NCBI RefSeq assembly: GCF_901709675.1
Contig: NC_051102.1
Span: forward strand, 6,049,412-6,113,411
Origin: Syngnathus acus
Taxonomy: Eukaryota > Chordata > Actinopteri > Syngnathiformes > Syngnathidae
Reading direction: 5' to 3'
Length of the DNA stretch: 64,000 nucleotides
This document shows positions 60,601 to 64,000 of the stretch, in pieces. The notes under the pieces are model-generated. The model ran no database searches and was not told the origin of the DNA. It was given only the letters and a program-made list of their open reading frames with translations. Positions within the stretch are counted from its first letter, which is position 1; each line of letters starts with the position of its first letter. A program made the position numbers and the translations under genes.

Positions 60601-63600
60601 ATACTCACCACAATATTCCATAAAAAATTATTTCAAGACTGCAAGTTTACTATGTAAATATTGTTAACGGTGCTTTGGAATGCTTTACGGAGACGGTGGA
60701 CAGCAGAAGTACTCGAGTAAGAAGTCGGCATGGAGACAGTTGTTTGGCCTTTTGATTTGCTGCAATTGGACCCGGATCGCAAATTTTTACAGGAGCCTTT
60801 GCCTCCACCAAGACAGAAGCATTTGTCCCACTCTGAACTTAATGAACGGCTACAAATGAGGATCTTAAACACTAAAATGAAGGAAAGTTTCACCTAATGA
60901 AAGACAGAGCAGCTTCTTAATAGTTTGGGAATATCTCACTAATTCAACCTTTCATTTAATTTAGTATAGTTTTTTTTTTTAGGACAAGAGATACCTGACG
61001 ATTGATTTTCACAATTCGATTCTTACCTAAAATAATAAACAATAATATAATAAAAGTTAAAAAAATATATGTTTATTTTATATGTTGTATTTAAATGTTT
61101 ATTTGATATATTTTTTTATTATATTATTATTAAATTGATGTCTACTAGGCAACATTCTAAAAAGAATACCTTGCCATCTCAGAAAAAAAAATCTGTATTT
61201 CTTTGGTGCTTTACAGCCAAGCTTTCGTGCAGCTTGTATATATTTTCCGATGAACTCAAGATATATTTAATCAGCCTGGGGGATTTAATGTGTCTCACTC
61301 TACAATATGCAATATCTTGTGTGTGTGTATATATGCCTGTGTGGGTTCCTTTTGTTTTCCAGTTTGTGTGTACTTTCAAATTTTCTGCCATTTTTTTGTT
61401 ATTTTTGTCTTTGCTCAGCGCAATGCAGCAGAGTGTAAACCCCGGTTATGTACTTCCTCCCCCGGCTTGATGACAAACTTGGTTTCAAATCAGATGAATG
61501 TGACACAGTCGGCTGCAAGGGGAAAAAAAAAATCACTGTTTGGTAATTCAAAAGGCCCGTTAGCAAGAGAGGAAGTCAAATAGTAAGAATAGAACGCTTT
61601 GGAACCAGATGAAGGAAAGAACACCTGACAAATGTTGGGTATAATTTTAGTATAGGGGAGCCACACAGAGTAGTTTGGGCACTTCTATTTGATTGACAAA
61701 CTTTGTGCATTCATTTGGTGTCACATTTTAGTCCTGGTGGTACCTTGAGATACAAGTTTTATTTTGAATGTGATCATACTTGTTTGACAGAACACTGACA
61801 GAAATTTTCTTAAGGAAGTTGCCTCATATTTTTTGCACTCGGTTCAAACGTTGCCTCGCTATAAAAGAAATACCGTATTTTCCGCACTATAAGGCGCACC
61901 TAAAAACCTCCAATTTTCTCAAAAGCCGACAGTGCGCCTTATAATCCAGTGCGCTTTATATATGGACCAATATGGATTCGTAGATGAGGATTAATTTATT
62001 AAAGTAAGCTTTACGTGTTTATTTTGTGTGTTGTGTGATATTAACGTTTGAGCAACGTTGAGTTATTTTCACTATTTCGAGTGTTACTATATTGTGATTG
62101 CATTAACGTTTGAGCATCGTTGAGTTATTTATTCTATGCGCCTTATAATCTGGTGCGCCTTATATATGGACAAAGTTTTAAAATGGGCCATTCATTGACG
62201 GTGCGCCTTATAATCCGGTGCGCCTTATAGTGCGGAAAATACGGTAACAACAAAACAGACTTTGACAGATGTTGAAGCAATTCAAGTGACCATCCCTATA
62301 TAAGACCAAAAAACAGACATGAAGCATGTGATGCCATCATTCCCCCCAGGAGCTCTCCAGATCGAGAACAGCGAGGAAACCGACCAAGGGAAGTACGAGT
62401 GCGTGGCCACTAATTCTCAAGGTGTGCGCTACTCCTCGCCAGCCAACCTCTACGTGCGAGGTAGGGCCTGAAAACACAACACGCAACAACGACACACATA
62501 GCTAGATAGAAACACGATGAAATGGCCACTGCTGGGGTGCTGTTGCGTTCCAACCAATCTTTTCCATGACTGTGCTCTTTCAACAAGTACTACTAACCAA
62601 GCCATTTGTCAGCAGTGTGTGTTGATCTTGTTTGGTATTTTCCACCTTAACAAGTCCACTTTAAACTGTGGTGTGGTAGAAAACACACCACGGTTTAACT
62701 GCATGAAGACGTCACTGTCTGCTAAAATTGATTTTGTACCTGAGGGCTGTCTGACCTGAGGAGTTAGAGCAGCGGTGGGCAAACTATAACCCGAGGCCAA
62801 TCTGTTCTTTAATTTGGCCCGCCAAGCCTTAACATCAGTGGTTGCTCTATATAGATATTTTCTGACAGCAAATACCATCCTCAAGAAATAATTAGCTCTC
62901 TAAAGTACCTTGATCATGATCAGCATGCTGTAGAAGCAGAAGTCCGACGTGATCAAAAATAAGAAAGAGCTCTTCAATTTTAAATGTGGATGCGTTAGCT
63001 AAATTGACGGGCACCCAATCACGGCTCACCTGTTTTTTGGCTTTGAGCCGTGATTGGCCGATAACTGAGCCCGTAAGCACTTGCAAAATGGCCGCCTCCT
63101 GAGATGTTCCTGCTTAATTCATATTCCACAAATGCAATTTTAATCGCAATGTTATGTTTAGAAGGAAAAAAATGACTTGATTTCCCCTTTGATTAAAATA
63201 AAATATGATTCATTGGTTATTGATTTAATGTAAATAAAATGAAATTTAAATACAGCGGCCTATGCATTTAAAATTATTTTAATCATTTTAGTAAATAACT
63301 ATCAACTTATGTTCTATTATAAAAGGAAAATCAATGATTGTATTGGTATTATCAAAATTAATTATTTTGCATGATTACGTGCACATTTTTTTTTAAGACT
63401 GTTTTGATTTCTTTTTCACAGAAAAGCCTAACAACATATAAGCATGGATGGCTTAGTTAGCTAAATGATTTTCAGCCATTACATACATATAAATTAAATT
63501 AAAAAAAATATATATCTTATCTACAAATGACCCGGCTCACCGTTCATGATTTAGAAATGAAATGGAGACCCGGAGCATCAAAGTTTGCCCACCCCTGAGT

Positions 63601-63855
63601 TTAACTCTTACGAGGTCAATCAATGAAAGTATACATTTTTACATTTGATGTCCAAAAACAAGGACATTGCTGACACCATTGTGCATCCACATAATCCTTG
63701 TTGAATCATTTCTAATAATTGTGTGCGTGATTTTGTGTGTGCGCCCTCGTGGCTTTGCGCAGGCCGTTTTTATTCTCTCTGTGTTTCCTCGTTCTCTCTC
63801 CTCACGTCATTGTGTTCCGCATCAACCCCCTTCCATCCCTCAGAGCTTCGAGAAG
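45130..63855 (+). CDS. ptprs: Receptor-type tyrosine-protein phosphatase S, N-terminal part (continues past right edge)
   Basis: LAR-family receptor phosphatase of axons and synapses; its Ig domains bind heparan/chondroitin sulphate proteoglycans and synaptic partners. Coding exons seen: 45130-45253, 48862-49007, 49748-49889, 56273-56461, 62350-62460 and the 12-nt 63844-63855, all in phase (724 nt). They encode a signal peptide (hydrophobic core about residues 22-34), Ig1 (cysteines in FVCQATG and YECVARN), Ig2 (cysteines in MLCAASG and YECVATN) and the meB insert. Ig1 contains the basic cluster [11 protein letters not shown] that binds glycosaminoglycans in this family. Ig3, FN3 repeats, transmembrane and phosphatase domains lie right of the window. 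Chosen as ptprs over ptprd/ptprf from NSQR...[16 protein letters not shown] wording and adjacency to fem1a, as on human 19p13.3. No meA microexon was seen between exons 56273-56461 and 62350-62460, though those ends join in phase without it. Confidence 0.93.
48862..49007 (+). CDS. ptprs: ptprs exon: first half of Ig1
   Basis: Acceptor TCTCCTCTCAG, donor GTGGTT. Encodes [28 protein letters not shown] and the basic [11 protein letters not shown] segment. Phase matches the signal-peptide exon (1 + 146 nt). Confidence 0.9.
49748..49889 (+). CDS. ptprs: ptprs exon: second half of Ig1
   Basis: Acceptor TGCGTCCAG, donor GTGAGA. Encodes [29 protein letters not shown] and the linker. A MITE of the CCGTATTTTCCGC family begins only 30 nt beyond this exon. 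Confidence 0.92.
49920..50087. mobile_element. MITE, CCGTATTTTCCGC family, copy 3
   Basis: 168 bp, starts CCGTATTTTCCGCATTATAA and ends TTATAGTGCGGAAAATACGG; the most compact copy in the window, so probably near the family's basic form. Begins 30 nt after the donor of ptprs exon 49748-49889. Confidence 0.85.
53885..54045. repeat. AT-rich (TA)n microsatellite
   Basis: Runs of TATATA with interruptions, including mirrored TATATAAATAATATATA segments; intronic, no gene. Confidence 0.8.
55787..56130 (+). repeat. (ATGG)86 tetranucleotide microsatellite
   Basis: 344 bp of uninterrupted ATGG units, that is 86 copies. Because a 4-nt repeat has a 12-nt reading cycle and no stop in any frame, it produces long spurious open frames (Met-Asp-Gly-Trp on plus, Ile-His-Pro-Ser on minus). 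It is intronic, ending 142 nt before the ptprs Ig2 exon at 56273. Confidence 0.98.
56273..56461 (+). CDS. ptprs: ptprs exon: first part of Ig2
   Basis: Acceptor TCCCCTCCAG, donor GTGAGA. Encodes [34 protein letters not shown] and GRIKQLKS. It ends with a single base that joins the next exon as Gly, the meA-minus form of LAR-family receptors. Confidence 0.93.
57546..57630. repeat. (TA)n microsatellite
   Basis: About 42 TA units directly abutting the left inverted repeat of the Penelope-like element. Confidence 0.9.
57631..58193 (+). mobile_element. Truncated Penelope-like retroelement with about 120-bp inverted ends
   Basis: The left arm (57631-57750, CACTTCACTGGTTCTTTT to GTCTTTATCAG) recurs nearly perfectly in reverse complement at 58072-58193. 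Between them an open frame on the plus strand encodes [19 protein letters not shown] and [19 protein letters not shown], resembling the C-terminal end of Penelope-like polyproteins (GIY-YIG endonuclease region). A frame disturbance follows ([12 protein letters not shown]). Reverse transcriptase is absent, so the copy is dead. Family assignment is from memory of motif wording. Confidence 0.55.
58249..58452. mobile_element. MITE with ACAGG...CCTGT inverted ends
   Basis: The left arm ACAGGACTCTCAGAAAATTA with GAATATTGTGATA and CTGTAATGCAATTAAA is mirrored on the right by TTTAATTGCATTACAGAAAA, TATCACAATATTC and TTTTCTGAGACAGACCTGT. TATA repeats lie on both sides. About 204 bp, non-coding. Confidence 0.75.
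61873..62244. mobile_element. MITE, CCGTATTTTCCGC family, copy 4
   Basis: 372 bp with intact ends (CCGTATTTTCCGCACTATAA / TTATAGTGCGGAAAATACGG) and an interior of about 200 bp containing a repeated AACGTTTGAGCA(A/T)CGTTGAG. Ends 105 nt before the ptprs exon at 62350. Confidence 0.85.
62350..62460 (+). CDS. ptprs: ptprs exon: end of Ig2
   Basis: Acceptor TCCCCCCAG, donor GTAGGG. Encodes [37 protein letters not shown]; leaves one base (G) that starts the Glu of the meB insert. Confidence 0.93.
62461..63843 (+). other. ptprs: ptprs intron between Ig2 and the meB microexon
   Basis: About 1.4 kb, more than half occupied by a hAT-type element (62770-63597). The last 200 nt are T/C-rich, as expected upstream of a microexon. 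Confidence 0.7.
62770..63597. mobile_element. Nonautonomous hAT-like element
   Basis: The left terminus CAGCGGTGGGCAAACT and the right terminus, reverse complement CAGGGGTGGGCAAACT, match with one difference. 828 bp, AT-rich interior, no transposase frame. Flanking 8-mers (AGTTAGAG, AGTTTAAC) are only partly alike, so the target duplication has decayed or was never perfect. Confidence 0.7.
63844..63855 (+). CDS. ptprs: ptprs 12-nt microexon meB (ELRE)
   Basis: Between acceptor CATCCCTCAG and donor GTTGGT lie exactly 12 nt, AGCTTCGAGAAG. With the G left over from the previous exon they read Glu-Leu-Arg-Glu and leave one G for the next exon. ELRE between Ig2 and Ig3 is the meB insert of mammalian PTPRS/PTPRD/LAR, alternatively spliced and a determinant of synaptic partner choice. 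Confidence 0.9.
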
Positions 63856-64000
63856 GTTGGTGTGCTCTCTCTTTTCTTTTGTTACTCCTTTGTTTCAGAA
63901 AGCTTCTCTTATTGAAACAGAGAGAAACAATAAAGAAAGAAAGAAAATCCTCAAAGACCTCCGTACTCTATATAAAAAACGTCTCCCAGATTCGGTTAAT
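63856..64000 (+). other. ptprs: ptprs intron at window edge
   Basis: Start of the intron after meB; AT-rich with an AAAGAAAGAAAG run. The Ig3 exon lies beyond position 64000. Confidence 0.7.

Larger units (their letters stand above)
56462..62349 (+). other. ptprs: ptprs intron between the two Ig2 exons
   Basis: About 5.9 kb. Holds a (TA)n tract, a Penelope-like element with inverted ends, a MITE at 58249-58452 and a MITE at 61873-62244. The LAR-family meA microexon normally lies in this interval; I looked for its TPIR-type ending and did not find it, but a 24-27 nt exon could be missed by eye. Confidence 0.65.

Noticed and set aside
1-64000. CRISPR arrays, operons, prophage or toxin systems
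   Set aside because: The window is vertebrate chromosomal DNA; no such structure is present.

Overview
This is a eukaryotic window, almost certainly from a ray-finned (teleost, probably percomorph) fish. The reasons are many-exon genes with GT-AG introns, vertebrate protein families, fish-type short interspersed repeats and MITEs, and many microsatellites. The species cannot be named from the sequence. The protein-coding content matches genes of human chromosome 19p13.3 (PIP5K1C, GPX4, C2CD4C, FEM1A, PTPRS), so the window looks like a conserved vertebrate linkage block rather than a foreign island.

Layout: (1) about 1-9.0 kb, minus strand: pip5k1c, a type I PIP 5-kinase with fourteen coding exons visible; the terminal exon lies beyond the left edge. 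(2) 10.15-12.0 kb, minus strand: gpx4, a complete seven-exon selenoprotein glutathione peroxidase with an in-frame TGA (Sec), a mitochondrial leader, a SECIS element and a poly(A) signal. (3) 12-24.6 kb: gene-poor, with DNA-transposon remnants. (4) 24.65-27.45 kb, plus strand: c2cd4c with a TATA-type promoter, a non-coding first exon and a coding region split by a GC-AG intron. (5) 27.4-29.1 kb: intergenic, with a retroposon flanked by a 12-nt target-site duplication. (6) 29.2-31.5 kb, plus strand: fem1a, single coding exon, with two ZNF143/THAP11-like motifs upstream. (7) 31.5-33.8 kb: intergenic, with a CTCF-like core. (8) 33.8-64 kb, plus strand: the 5' part of ptprs: GC-rich promoter and non-coding exon, an 11-kb first intron, a signal-peptide exon, four Ig-domain exons and the 12-nt meB microexon. 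The gene runs off the right edge.

The genes do not form an operon or a single pathway. They cover phosphoinositide synthesis (pip5k1c), lipid-hydroperoxide detoxification (gpx4), a C2-domain nuclear or vesicle-associated protein (c2cd4c), a CUL2 ubiquitin-ligase substrate receptor (fem1a) and a synaptic/axonal receptor phosphatase (ptprs). I see no undescribed multi-gene system. The most interesting signals are the full Sec-decoding apparatus of gpx4, the probable gained GC-AG intron in c2cd4c with an unexplained 18-nt duplication nearby, the paired ZNF143-like sites, the ptprs microexon, a Penelope-like element with long inverted ends and hammerhead-like cores, and a MITE family with four copies, two of them almost touching ptprs exons.
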